DNA of 64,000 bases from Metarhizium brunneum. Its lineage: Eukaryota; Ascomycota; Sordariomycetes; Hypocreales; Clavicipitaceae. The position numbers were made by a program, and so were the translations under genes. The notes beneath the pieces were generated by a model that saw only the letters and a list, made by a program, of their open reading frames with translations, was not told the DNA's origin and did no database searches. The stretch's first letter is position 1. Each line of letters opens with the position of its first letter. Where the stretch lies: the NCBI RefSeq assembly GCF_013426205.1, contig NC_089426.1:2232001-2296000 (forward strand). Reading direction: 5' to 3'. Positions 10,674 to 21,534 of this stretch are shown here, one piece after another.

Positions 10674-11729
10674 TTACGCCTTCGCTCGCATATCCGCCCA
10701 CAACTTGTCGATAATCTGAAATACAGCCGTCACGTCCTTCATGACCTCGCTGTCTACATTGCCACGCAGCCTCTGCTGCACTTTATCCGGATGCCAACGA
10801 ACACGCTCCTCTTTGAGCTTGGCTAGAAACGCCTGCTCTCCAGTGTCCTCCAGGCCCAGCCCGCGGATGAAGAACGACCGCACGCCTGTGTCGTCAATAT
10901 CCTTGCGTTGCCTGCCATCAACAGGCCAAGCCAAGGCATCCAATGTACCGTCCCATGATGCCCATGCACTCGTATATTTCTCCCACTGCTCGACCCACCG
11001 TCTTTTTTGCCGTCGTTCTTCTCCACGGCGCAGGCTTCGCTCCATGTCTTCGTGCAGCTTGCGAGAAATGCGCTCTTCTTCCTTCTTCTGTTTGAACCTT
11101 TCTTCCCGTTTAGCTCTTTCCTCAAGCAGCCCGGCATGCGTCTTTTCCCACATCTTTTGTCGTACGTAGGCCGCATATTCCTCATCCGTCATTTGCTCTA
11201 GCTCACCAGTCGGGCCGCTTCTTTCATTGGAGTACATGTGGATAGGCTGGCCGTAGACAGATTCCCAATACGCAGCCCCTTCATCGTCAGCCATGGCATC
11301 AAACAGAGATTCTCGGAAGGCAGCCTCGGGGTCGAGTGGCGGAGGTTCGAAAGGATTTGGTGGTGTTGGCGAGCGGCGTCGATGTCGACGTCGGTGGTGG
11401 TGCCTGCTTGATCTTGAGGAGTGTGTGTCGTCTCCATCGTGATTCTGGTGTCTCTCATGTCTCTCATTGTTTCTGCGTCCGCTTCTGGATCGTCGACGGC
11501 GAGACTTGTCTGATTTGAGCCTCAGTCGTGACCGACGAGGCCTGGTGAGATCATCGCCTCCATCTTCATCCTGAGTATTTCGCGATGATTTTTCCGCTCT
11601 TGGAGACGACTCATGCGAGGCGTCTTTCCCATCGTGGTTCGAAGCCGCGCGCGCGGCCGAGCTTGCTAAGTCCTCGTTTATTGACGACAGAATGTGACGC
11701 CGCTTTCTCGACGGGATTGAATCTGCCAT
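10674..11729 (-). CDS. NFKBIL1-like protein with degenerate J-type C-terminus
   Basis: A single exon of 351 aa starting at MADSIPSRKRR. The frame stays open for 43 more codons to an upstream ATG at 11858, but that extension is Cys/Gly-rich and unlike the family. After a disordered N-terminus comes an Arg/Ser/His-rich region (about 85-140), a Pro-rich PPNPFEPPPLDPE segment and a charged coiled-coil block (about 215-270). A tryptophan-rich WEKYTSAWASWDG motif follows. The C-terminus EERVRWHPDKVQQRL resembles helix II and the HPD of a J domain, followed by the VTAVFQIIDKLWADMR helix. This arrangement is that of fungal relatives of human NF-kappa-B inhibitor-like 1, minus ankyrin repeats. In plants and animals NFKBIL1 proteins are nuclear and linked to RNA processing. 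The role here is inferred. Confidence 0.82.
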   Translation of the reverse strand: MADSIPSRKRRHILSSINEDLASSAARAASNHDGKDASHESSPRAEKSSRNTQDEDGGDDLTRPRRSRLRLKSDKSRRRRSRSGRRNNERHERHQNHDGDDTHSSRSSRHHHRRRHRRRSPTPPNPFEPPPLDPEAAFRESLFDAMADDEGAAYWESVYGQPIHMYSNERSGPTGELEQMTDEEYAAYVRQKMWEKTHAGLLEERAKREERFKQKKEEERISRKLHEDMERSLRRGEERRQKRRWVEQWEKYTSAWASWDGTLDALAWPVDGRQRKDIDDTGVRSFFIRGLGLEDTGEQAFLAKLKEERVRWHPDKVQQRLRGNVDSEVMKDVTAVFQIIDKLWADMRAKA

Positions 11730-12247
11730 GGCGAGGAAGCCATAGTCACTGCAGCCGTAAGTGCCTTGACAGCCTCTTCCTGTTGTGACGTGATAACACA
11801 CGGGCGTGGTTGCTCGCAGAGGCGTAAAAAGCTGCAATCCTCGATCGCAAAGACTCACGCTTGGTAGTTGACCGCCAAGACCGTTAAACGTGGGGCTTGG
11901 TCAGTGTGCAAATGGAAGGAGCGATCGAGACACGGGGCCACGGAGGGGCTGTCGGCCAAGCCTAGAAATGTGACCAGGGTGTCGCAACGACCACGAATCC
12001 AATAATTCTGCCATCCAGGTACAGAAACCTAATCCGCCTTTTCTCCCACGCCCAGGCATCTCAAATCTTTGTCTCCTCCGTCGAACGCTGGTCTCTGGCA
12101 TCCATCTTCCTCACGCGAGTACTTCTACGATCGCCAACAATTGATTGTGTCACGATGCGCTGGTAAACACGTTTCAATTTCCACCTTGACAACCCGCAAG
12201 CACTACTGTCGACCGCGGCGTTTGCGACGCATGTACCAGCCAGCACC
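11730..12247. promoter_or_regulatory. bidirectional promoter region (NFKBIL1-like / ZIP)
   Basis: A 518-base interval between divergent start codons. It is unremarkable in composition, with no TATA box clear enough to call and no convincing open reading frame. Confidence 0.55.
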
Positions 12248-13699
12248 ATGGCCGGCATACTGCTACTTCTCGGCCTTTGCGTAAGTGAAACCATCTCTCT
12301 GCAGCAAGTAGTTTGAATGAACAGCTAGCTTACCAAAAATTTGACTACAGGTGGTAATGGCCGTTGCGTAAGACTGCAAAGCGAAGTCCACCCCAGAAGC
12401 AAGACAAAAGCTAATGGCACTGCAGGTCATTCCTTGCTGGAGCGCTCCCACTCTCCATGACATTGTCACAATCACAACTACGATTAATATCTAGCATTGG
12501 TGTTGGAGTATTGGTAGGGACGTCACTTATAGTCATTATACCCGAGGGAATCGAAGCGGCTGCGTCATCCCCCATCACGTCATCACATGCGCACAAGGTA
12601 CGAAGCCTGTCGCGACGAAGTCCGTGGAAATTTGGACTCGAAGAAAGAGAAATTATCGAACAACTCGCTGCAGTCACAACAAGGCACCAGGTGAACAGGG
12701 ATGATGGCGCAAGGTTGCACTCAGAACCGATGCGCATCATCGTTTCTCAAAGTACACCGACCCCCGACCAGAAACGAGATGACCAACCCTCCAAACCGGC
12801 GCCGACCGATGAGAGCCATGATTCGCCGAAGAAGGAGGGCGAGAAACACAAAGAGGAAGAGCATGTGGAAATCCCGGCTTTTGAGGTCGGCTTTTCCATG
12901 ATTCTCGGCTTCATTCTCATGTTCCTCATCGACCGGCTGCCAAAACATGCGTCTGATAGTCTACAGTCGGGCCCGCAACCGCAGCATTTTAGTTTGGATA
13001 ACTTGGGTGGCAACGGCATTGAAACCACGTCGGTAGATGAAGAGCAAGGCTTCCTGGGTTCGCTGGCCCCAACACCGAAACACACCAGGACCTTGGCTAC
13101 GACAATTGGTTTAGTTATCCATGCTGCTGCGGACGGCATCGCCATGGGTGCCTCATCAGCAAGCTCCAATGCGAAGCTTGGATTCATAATTTTTATTGCC
13201 ATTATGATTCACAAGGCTCCTGCAGCCTTTGGCTTGACCTCGGTCCTTTTGAGGCAAGGATTGTCGAAACGGGCAGCTCGCGGCCACCTGGCCGTCTTCA
13301 GTCTAGCAGCGCCGGTCGGAGCCTTGTCAACGTGGCTCATGATCAAGTTGCTTGGTGGTGATCACCTTGACGGTGATGCGGGCATGTGGTGGACGGGAAT
13401 GTTGTTGCTCTTCTCGGGCGGTACCTTCTTGTAAGTTTGATGGCTCAATTTGGTCTTCAGTGCCTCTGTGTCTCGCTAACGGTCTTTTTTTTCTCTTCCC
13501 CCTCAGATACGTAGCAATGCACGCCATGCAAGAAGACGGTTCATCTCATAATCATGAGAGCCACTCCACTACAAATGGATACTCGGACGGCACACCGAGT
13601 GTTCAGCGAAAACCAAAGGGGCCCGAGATCCGTGATACCTTGGCCACAGTTGCGGGCATGTTATTGCCACTTCTTACGCAGTTTGGACACCATCACTGA
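12248..13699 (+). CDS. ZIP9/Yke4-like zinc transporter
   Basis: Four exons, 12248-12280, 12351-12367 (only 17 nt), 12426-13430 and 13507-13699, give about 415 aa. The first two tiny exons plus the start of exon 3 build the first membrane helix and read MAGILLLLGLC, VVMAVA, SFLAGALPLS. The next helix (LISSIGVGVLVGTSLIVIIPEGIEA) carries the PEG motif of the ZIP9 branch. A hydrophilic loop rich in Lys, Glu and His follows (about 75-155). The metal-site helices contain VIHAAADGIAMGAS and IHKAPAAFGLTSVLL, matching the HxxxD and HKxPAAFG signatures of ZIP9-type rather than HExP-type carriers. The protein ends FGHHH. It should move zinc out of a Golgi or endosomal compartment into the cytosol. A further intron within the 75-155 loop cannot be excluded. 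Confidence 0.88.
12351..12367 (+). other. 17-nt micro-exon of the ZIP gene
   Basis: It is flanked by TTGACTACAG and GTAAGA, encodes VVMAV plus two bases of an Ala codon, and lies between introns of 70 and 58 nt. Skipping it would shift the frame, so it must be included to join MAGILLLLGLC to SFLAGALPLS. Confidence 0.75.
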
Positions 13700-13956
13700 A
13701 ATTGCATTTGTGACAATTCATTGAAGATCAAAAAAAGGGGGGGAGGGGTTGGAAGTGGAGAAGGAACTGGATGTTCGAATTGCTCAATTGACATTCGAAA
13801 GCCATGTAAGGGCATTTAGGCTTACAGAATACGACCATAAGGCTACTAAGTGGGACTGTAAAATAGACCATAGCGCTGCGATTTCGATAGGTTGTGATAT
13901 ATTATGAGTTTCGATTGCAGAATGCGAGCCAAGGCTGGACCGAGGAACAACCACAA

Positions 13957-13977
13957 CTGCCTAGGTGCCCTAGGCAG
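13957..13977. repeat. short perfect inverted repeat
   Basis: CTGCCTAGG and CCTAGGCAG are separated by three bases (TGC). Each arm contains the self-complementary CCTAGG, also seen in the larger inverted repeat at 43407-43473. Confidence 0.8.
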
Positions 13978-16539
13978 CTAAGAAACTTAAGGGGGCAGTT
14001 TTCACGGTGTGCTCGAGTGCAGAACGCCACCTTGGACGTGAACTCGGGCCATGGTTTCAAGACCGGTCCATGCGTTCTAGGTCTGCTATGACGCGATACT
14101 AAACGTAGAGGTTGTACATAGCTTCTACAGCCTTCGGCGTTTATGCTGGCGTTTATGATCACGTATCTCGTAGATTGGTTGGTAGGCTATCAATGTCTAG
14201 CCAGAACAGGCATGAAGCATGAGGACGGATGAACGGGCAGAGCAAATGAACTAGTACTGCAGCCTCAGTTGGGGGCCGTTTGCAGGGGCACCCGGATCCA
14301 GTGGTTTGCATAAAGCCATGCCCAACACGTCTCGATGGGTCGTTCCTGTCTGTTGTTCATCGTTAGTTGTCAGCCTATTAAGAGGGCGAGTTGATGGAGG
14401 GGAAGAGAAGGAAGCTGGGAGGACCCTGAGACGAATGGGAACAAGTCTAATACTCCGACTCGGAAAAAATACAATAAACCACCGGTTTGAATACCAGGGG
14501 TGCCGTGTCGCAACCTTGTAGTAGTATGTCTCTGTGATCAATGCGGGGACATAAGACACTGAAGCAGAGGATACATGTCGGTGCGGGGGTAAAGAGTCGG
14601 GCCAATATCCGACAGGCAGGCAATCCGATGTGTAACCAGCCGTCGGAATGTATTATACATACTCCGTAGTCGCGTTTAGGATATTGCGGGTAAAAAACCC
14701 GTGACGTACATTTCTGCCCGCGCTCAACGTCTAAAATATCGGGTCGATGTCCAGTCTTGGAAAGCCTTGCTAGACATAGAAACAAGATACTAGTTATTAT
14801 TAGATGCGCAAAACAAGGGATAAATTTCCTGGCCAATAACCAACAGTCGACATGAGTTCCCATCAAGACACATTGCGCCCCGTGGTTGCGCCCCTTGGTT
14901 TGTCAGGTGGGCATTCCCGAAACCGCTAGGAACCACCAACAATAAGATCCGCCGTTGATTCCGATTCCGTAACTGGGACTGTTACAGATGGCGGCGAGGC
15001 TGCGCACCAAAATGAGGCTGCTGCGGACGGTTGTGACAGTTGGTGATGTAGTCGTTGCGATGCATAAGACATTAGGGTTTGTACAACCAATGGCCGACGA
15101 GTTAACGAGTAGAGAAAGGCCTCTTCTAGCCAATCCGCCCATTCCATAATCCCGAGAGTGGTGTACATAGTAATGTGTGTAATGCCGCATATGGTGACGA
15201 TTTACCTACCTTACTGCACGCCTCGAAGCAAGGTCCACTGGTGATACCCGTGTGCTATGGTGCCTGAGCATGTTGGATCATGTATGTGGCCAGTTTCTGC
15301 TGCACCTGATGGACAGTCTTTCTCACGGTTGTTTGACCCGAGTCCAAAACAGCTAGCAGGCGAGACATGCATGTCTTTGTTGGCCGTATTACTGACCGAA
15401 TAGAGAAGGTTCTGCGGAGTGCGTACAGTAGTTACTATGACCGGTTCAGGCATGTGCCGCTGATCAATCGATACAACCAGCTCTGTAGGAGGCTGGCCAA
15501 ATCAGGATCCATTTCAAACCTGTGGAGAAAGCATTCGAACCCAATTTCCATCGTCGAATTTGTCGTTTCTGAAAGGCGGGGTCTAGGGGCTCATGGACCA
15601 GACTCAACGGGGGCTGTCTGGAGAGTATGGTACCTTGGTGCATGTTAGTTGTAGTAGAGCAGTCAGGTCTGTATTCCAATTACGAAGTTCGTCGGCCCAA
15701 CTCTTGAGGCCTCACGCGCCACTAACTTCTTTGTCGTTGTGTTGGGGTTGCTCTTGATTGTGATGGGTTGGCCATTAGCATCCACAGGCCATTGTCAGGC
15801 AGCACATATGGACATCTTTCGATGCGTTGAGGCCTAGCTGGTTCGCATTGAAGTTTGGGAAGGAGCTTGGGCACGCGATGAGGCAAATGCCAGTTGCTCC
15901 TTCCCCCGCATTCGAATTTGATACCTTCGATGGGCGTCCCATGGCAAATTGCCGGCTTAAGCTCTAGACCAAGCTACGACTCATTTGTGATCAAGGACTC
16001 GACATCAACAATACGCTGTGGCTAGATTAAGCAACATCTGGATTCATGGCCGAGTGGTTCCATGTCTATCCTAGCGGCTTCACCAGGGAACACCGCCTTT
16101 CACCAACGAGAACCCTTGTCTGTCAACCTTGCTGCTTCATGCCGCCTCTCTTACTCGCGCCGCTTCAGACCCTGCTTAGCATCCCATCCTGCTTACCCGT
16201 GGCCACATCAACGATTTTTGAGGCTGTCTTGCCATCTCTTTTCGTGCCCGGGTAGTTTTCAAGGTTCCTGCTTATTCCCCCAATCCGCTTGGACTAAAAT
16301 AGTAGCAGTCAAGACTCAAGACATTCGCCATAGCCGTGCTCGCTGCCGAGTTACAACCTAACGTTAGCACAACTAAATCTCGATGTGGTGGCGGCTTCAC
16401 TAATACTGCCGGATCGTCGTGGCATTCATGAATGGCCTGATTTTGCGGATAGTGTTGCCCCTGGCACAAGCATCTCTTGCAACAACCCCGTTATCCGAGT
16501 TCGTGTAGGCCTCGATATTGGACCTGAGCAGTGAGCACC

Positions 16540-17075
16540 ACCTAGACGCCTCAACCTCATTTTCCACACTCCGTACAACACCATGGCCACGTCCTGCATC
16601 CAGTTGCCAGCAGTCCCCAACTCGGTGACTCCATGGTTATAAATGCTCATCCACTCATAAAAGCTGGCAGTACCCTTTGCCGGGAAAAGACTCGAAACCG
16701 CGTCCTGGCCATTACTCATGCAGTCCTTAGTGCTGCTGCAGGTTCCCACCGCTGACCAGACCGCCTTGCTTGCACTCCAAAGCACCCGATGCTCATAAAT
16801 CCCTTTTGAAGTCGGAGCCCAAGTCCAGAACCCTGGAGGCGAGTTCTGGACAATTTCCAACCCCCATTACAACTGTGGCTGGTTGTCGACACCTTGTGGT
16901 TGACGAGTTGGCCCTCTACAACTGGGCAAGGCCCCTCCCAGTCGCTCTCGCTATTCCAACGTTCGAATACGGCATCCACAGCCAAGGCCATTAATTAAGG
17001 ACTTGCGCTGGTCAAATGCCCATGCCCAGAAGCCGCGGCTGCACCGAAAATCGACCATCCCTTGGGTGCAAATCT
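16540..17075 (-). pseudogene. relic of a secreted-type protein gene, possibly the C-terminal part of a killer-toxin-like GH18 chitinase
   Basis: Reading leftward on the minus strand, coding-like segments sit in different frames. APKGWSIFG lies near 17070-17042 and GFWAWAFDQRKS near 17034-16999. From 16991 an ATG opens a segment including DWEGPCPVVEG, and from 16860 a segment includes GFWTWAPTSKGIYEHRV and GNWMQDVAMVLYG. The breaks look like single-base indels, one of them in a run of five G. No upstream part is found beyond about 17080, so the copy is also truncated at its 5' end, next to a TACTCCGTG-like element. The Trp/Cys-rich pattern reminds me of the C-terminal region of killer-toxin-like chitinases, from memory only. 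An intron-rich functional gene is possible but less likely, since no single set of splice sites rescues all segments. Confidence 0.4.
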
Positions 17076-18191
17076 CGCCAATCTACTCCGTGTTCGGCCC
17101 ACTTGATCCCGCCTCCCTAGAAGTCACCACTAATTATTGTATTGTCCGGTGCAGTAGGACGGAGTAGTCCTACCCAACTGCTACTCTATCCCTCCATACC
17201 AAGGTCCGGTCAGTTAGTCCCAAGCCCTTTCCGTGGCCTGTGTTTCCCAAGGGCTGGTGCTGCTCTGTTGGCTACAAAGTGAGCACAAGCACAAGGGACT
17301 AGGCATTTAATATGCGTCTGCTTACTTCCTTTGTAGCCTCCTTGAAGGAAGGGATTCGCCTCCGCGATACTCGACCCTGGCTATTACTTGCTGCAGCTCG
17401 TCCAAGTGAGTCGAGTGTGTTGCCCTTGTTCAGTTCCTACCACCGAAGCGTGCATGATGTTCCACCTCCATCCTCTTGATTGCTGAACTTCGGGCCCTTG
17501 TGCTTTTCCTTTTCCTTTTCCTTCGTTTGTCCCCTTGCCTTTGCTGCTTCTGCTGTCTTTGTTGAGCCTGCGGCACTCTTGATGTCCTTCAGAGCCGCCC
17601 CGGCGCTTCTGCTTGGGCCCTCCCATGCCATTTTCAGCAACGCAGCGCGCGCATCAAATAAAGATCGAGGTAGTTATTTACGCCCAAAGTGTATTTATTC
17701 TGTACTATTCTGCTTATGGGCCGTATCTTAGCGCGCCCTGCCACACCCCTCTCAAAGCTTGTGCCAACGCCGGCTGCGTCCCATGCTAATGACCGGCCCA
17801 CTGGTGCTGCAGGCCAGGCCACTCGTGCACATGCATCCACCCTCGACTTCAAAGGCATGCCATCAGGCCCTTTCTTTCACCACATCGCCACACCTCCGGG
17901 CCCGAGTTCAGCGCATCCCACTACCTCCTTTCCTCGTTGCAATCATCCCGAACTCTGCGAATGTGTATTTGCATGCGTCGTGAGCTGACATGACCTATCC
18001 CAGGCATAGCTAGGCCCGTCCTTTGGCTCTATAACCCCCCTCGTCGGCCCTTTGTATGACCTTCCATTCGGCCCCGTTGCAAGACGCTGGACCATCGTCC
18101 GTCGGCTTACATCTGCGCCTTCGCTCACGATTCTCCTATAGCTGGCGAAAAATAGTACACGATTCACGACGCACGAACAGGGGCTGCCAAC

Positions 18192-20495
18192 ATGGATGGC
18201 TATAACCGACCGATGGGCTTCTCCGAGAGGAGGGGAAGCATCTTGACCGAGGAGTTGGCGCTCAATACCGGGAATACCACCATGAGCAACCCCAGGATAG
18301 AAAAACTGCCTCAGCAGCACGCTCGACAGATCAGAGGACCTCCGACTCCGAGCATACCCACGCCGGCGACCGACTATGACCAACAGCTAACGGGTTCACC
18401 ACCACCGCCTCCCACGCCCGCAGCGTCCCCCGGTCCTGCGCAATGCCAACCGGACTGGAGCGATGCTGCAGATGACGAGGACTTCTTTCTCGCCAAGGTT
18501 CGCCAGCACTTTAAGAACTGCTCAGGTCCGCAGCGAACGAGGGTGTTGGCTGATCTGCTCAACCTATGCACCAGTCAACAGTTGAGTTTTGTCCATCAGT
18601 TCGTTAGTCCGCTTCTCAAGAAGGACCCCTTCACCAGCCTACCAGATGAGTTATGTTTGAGGGTAAGACATGACAAGACACTCCATCTTCACCGTCTACC
18701 TGCGCTTGATGTGGGATAATGCAAGTTTGCCGTGTGATTGACCAAGTTGACACAGATCTTGTCCTTTATTGACGATCCGAAAGTCTTGGCTCGGGCTTCA
18801 CAAGTATCAAAAAGATGGCGAGACCTCCTCAGTGACGACATGACATGGAAAAATCTTTGCGTCAAGCATGACTACGGCCGTCGGTTGTCGGAAATCAATA
18901 CCCCGTCACCCGTCTTGCCGATGAGGTCGGTTGCTCATACTCTTACGAATGCCGACTACGACATGGTGACCAGCAGCAGTTTCCCCGGTTCATATCCGCT
19001 TTCCGGCCATGGCTCTGGTTCTAGAAGTTACGACGGCACCACCAAAGTGCGACCCAAACTGCGATCGTACAAGTCTCACTTTAAACAGCGATATCTAGTT
19101 GAGGCTGCGTGGAGATCTGGCGGCACCAGTGTTCACAGAAACATCACTCAAGAAGGCGGCGTCGTTACGAGCTTGCATTTGACTCCAAAATATATCATTG
19201 TGGCTCTGGATAATGCTAGGATCCATGTATTTGATACTAATGGAGACTCCCAGCGCACACTGCAAGGACATGTCATGGGCGTCTGGGCCATGGTGCCATG
19301 GGAGGATACCATGGTCAGTGGTGGTTGCGATCGTGATGTTCGCGTCTGGGACCTGAAAACCGGGTATGCTCACTCTCTGGCCAGAAGGATCTAAACAAGC
19401 TAACATGTGCCTGTGTATAGTGCTTGCCTCCATATACTGCGGGGCCATACGTCCACAGTCCGATGCCTCAAGATGGCTGATGCGAACACTGCAATATCTG
19501 GTTCTCGAGATACGACTCTTCGAATCTGGGATATAAGGACAGGATTGTGCCGAAATGTATTAGTTGGACATCAGTCTAGCGTGCGCTGCTTGGAAATCAA
19601 AGGCGATATCGTTGTATCAGGCAGTTATGATACCTTCGCAAGAGTGTGGAGCATCTCAGAAGGGCGATGTCTCCAGACCTTGCAGGGCCACTTCAGTCAG
19701 ATTTATGCCATTGCTTTTGATGGCAAAAGGGTGGTAACAGGCAGTTTGGATACCAACGTCAGAGTTTGGGATCCAACTACTGGGTGTGTATTCACATAAC
19801 CAACGGTCCCTATTTACTTCCAACTAATGACGTCCTTTTAGTGAATGTCTTGCCATCTTGCAAGGCCACACATCGCTGGTTGGGCAGTTGCAAATGCGTG
19901 GGGACACTCTTGTCACTGGAGGATCTGATGGATCCGTTCGAGTCTGGTCACTTGAGAGAATGTGTCCCATCCACCGCCTTGCGGCCCATGACAACAGCGT
20001 GACCAGTTTACAGTTCGACGACACCAGAGTTGTCAGTGGTGGAAGCGATGGCCGTGTGAAGATATGGGATCTTAAAACTGGACATCTTGTCCGAGAGCTC
20101 ATTGCTCAGGGAGAAGCTGTCTGGAGGGTTGCATTCGAAGACGAGAAATGCGTCGCCCTGGCTTTGAGGCAGGGTCGCACTGTGATGGAGGTAAGCAACG
20201 TTTTCCAGTTTTGTAGAGTCAGTTGTGGACAGGTCTAACGATAATGTAGGTTTGGTCATTTTCACCACCTGAGGAACAGCTCTATGACCGGCCGCTCTCT
20301 CTTCAGCAGCGCCTACTCGAGGACCCCAACAGGCCTCTGAGCGCCATGGCACTCGATTATAAGGCTGGAGACCCAACTGTAGCGGGTCCAAGCCGGGAGA
20401 ACCAAGATGTTGACATGCAAGACGCTGGCGCCGCTGCAGGCCCATCTACCGCACCGTTACAAGGCCGAAATAAAACGTTTTTTCATGACGACTAG
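18192..20495 (+). CDS. F-box/WD40 protein of the Cdc4/FBXW7 type
   Basis: Five exons, 18192-18662, 18756-19363, 19421-19783, 19842-20190 and 20250-20495, give about 678 aa. A disordered Pro-rich N-terminus is followed by a dimerisation-like helix pair (RTRVLADLLNLCTSQQLSF). The F-box (about 146-192) has SLPDELCLRILSFIDDPK and WRDLLSDDMTWKNLC. A WD40 propeller runs from about 295 to 610, with repeats ending VWDLKTG, IWDIRTG, VWSISEG, VWDPTTG, VWSLERM and IWDLKTG. The tail is acidic. Order and spacing match SCF substrate receptors of the Cdc4/FBXW7 family, which bind phosphodegrons and Skp1 for ubiquitylation. It differs from the sulfur regulator SconB in the segment before the F-box. Introns 2 and 3 interrupt two WD repeats at the same place. 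Confidence 0.88.
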
Positions 20496-21534
20496 TGAGT
20501 GGCATTTCCTGCCAGAGGAAGTCTGGTGTCTTGATGACACCATGTCAGCAATTTTAGCCGCCTGATTCATGCATGATATAAGACCGGAACCGAGGTCACA
20601 CGAAACTTGTTCTATCCCTTTTAACAATTCTGCATGAGTTCTTAACCTTAGCATTTGGCGTCTGGGGCCGCCGGGCTTTTGACTTGTTCATATATGGACA
20701 GCCTCCAGATTATAGAAGGTGGGCGAGGCTTTGTGGGAAGCATGTTACAATAGGCGTTGTCACAGCATTTGAAACGTGTGTCACTTTTTTATTTACTATG
20801 GGCGGCTTTTGGGAAATATCATACTATACAATACTACGCATGAGGACACTGGAGAAATATTGGGTTCTAGGGTCAAGCTGATCATGAATGGAGTAAGAAT
20901 GAGGACTCAAGGGGGCGGGCCGGGGATGGCCCATGCCAAGGCTATTATTACGGGTTGATGGGAGCATGTTAGCCATAATACCATGATACGAAACTGTTTT
21001 AAGATATAGCTAGCAAGCTACAGTCAGAACAGGGTCTTGATAAAGACGTTTTAAGAAAACTAGTAGTCATGAGGATTGAACATGTCCTTTTTCGAGGCTG
21101 ATTGTCTGCCATGGCTGGGTCTGCTGAGGGTTTGCTGGGTCCATGTCAGGTCAAGTGGTCGGGCTGATGCCATTCGACTAGACGTTTCCACGTTTCCATT
21201 ACCTTACCCATTTGGTCCCTTATCTCCCAGGCTTGTAGCAGCTCTGCTCTGTGAAGTGGCACAGGAACGGGCTGCCACTTCCAAACCCCTGTACAGTACC
21301 TGCAAGGTCTGCAACAAAATGGCGCGGTGGTCCCGATGTCGCATCACGTGCGGAAGAGTCTAGCACTGTTTTGGACTAGCGTGATCCAACAGAGAGCTCT
21401 CAACGCTCAACGCCGTGAAATTTCGGAGAGCTCCTTGTCGGCGGGCGGCGCAGATTGACAGCATTTCATCCTTCAAGACCACCATCCTCTCACCTTTCCC
21501 ATTGAACAGAGGCCATCACCATATCGATAGCGTC
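20496..21534. other. intergenic region upstream of PDA1
   Basis: No gene is seen in these 1.04 kb. The first half is A/T-rich 3' flank of the F-box gene, and the last 120 bases are the promoter and leader of the pyruvate dehydrogenase gene. No exact TACTCCGTA site was found here. Confidence 0.55.

Larger units (their letters stand above)
13700..18191. other. 4.5 kb intergenic region
   Basis: No intact gene is supported. It contains a perfect 9-bp inverted repeat (13957-13977), one exact TACTCCGTA (14660) and the frame-broken coding relic at 16540-17075. A CT-rich leader precedes the F-box gene at 18192. Several open frames of 60-145 codons overlap on both strands with no consistent coding pattern. 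Confidence 0.6.

Noticed and set aside
10674..11858. Longer start for the NFKBIL1-like gene
   Set aside because: The extra 43 residues are unlike the family; MADSIPSRKRR at 11729 is a better start.
13826..13850. 5S rRNA-like start ATACGACCATA
   Set aside because: Similarity stops after about 11 bases; the internal promoter part of a 5S gene is absent.
16046..16070. tRNA-like A box (TGGCCGAGTGG)
   Set aside because: No B box (GGTTCGANTCC) follows within tRNA distance, and no cloverleaf can be drawn.
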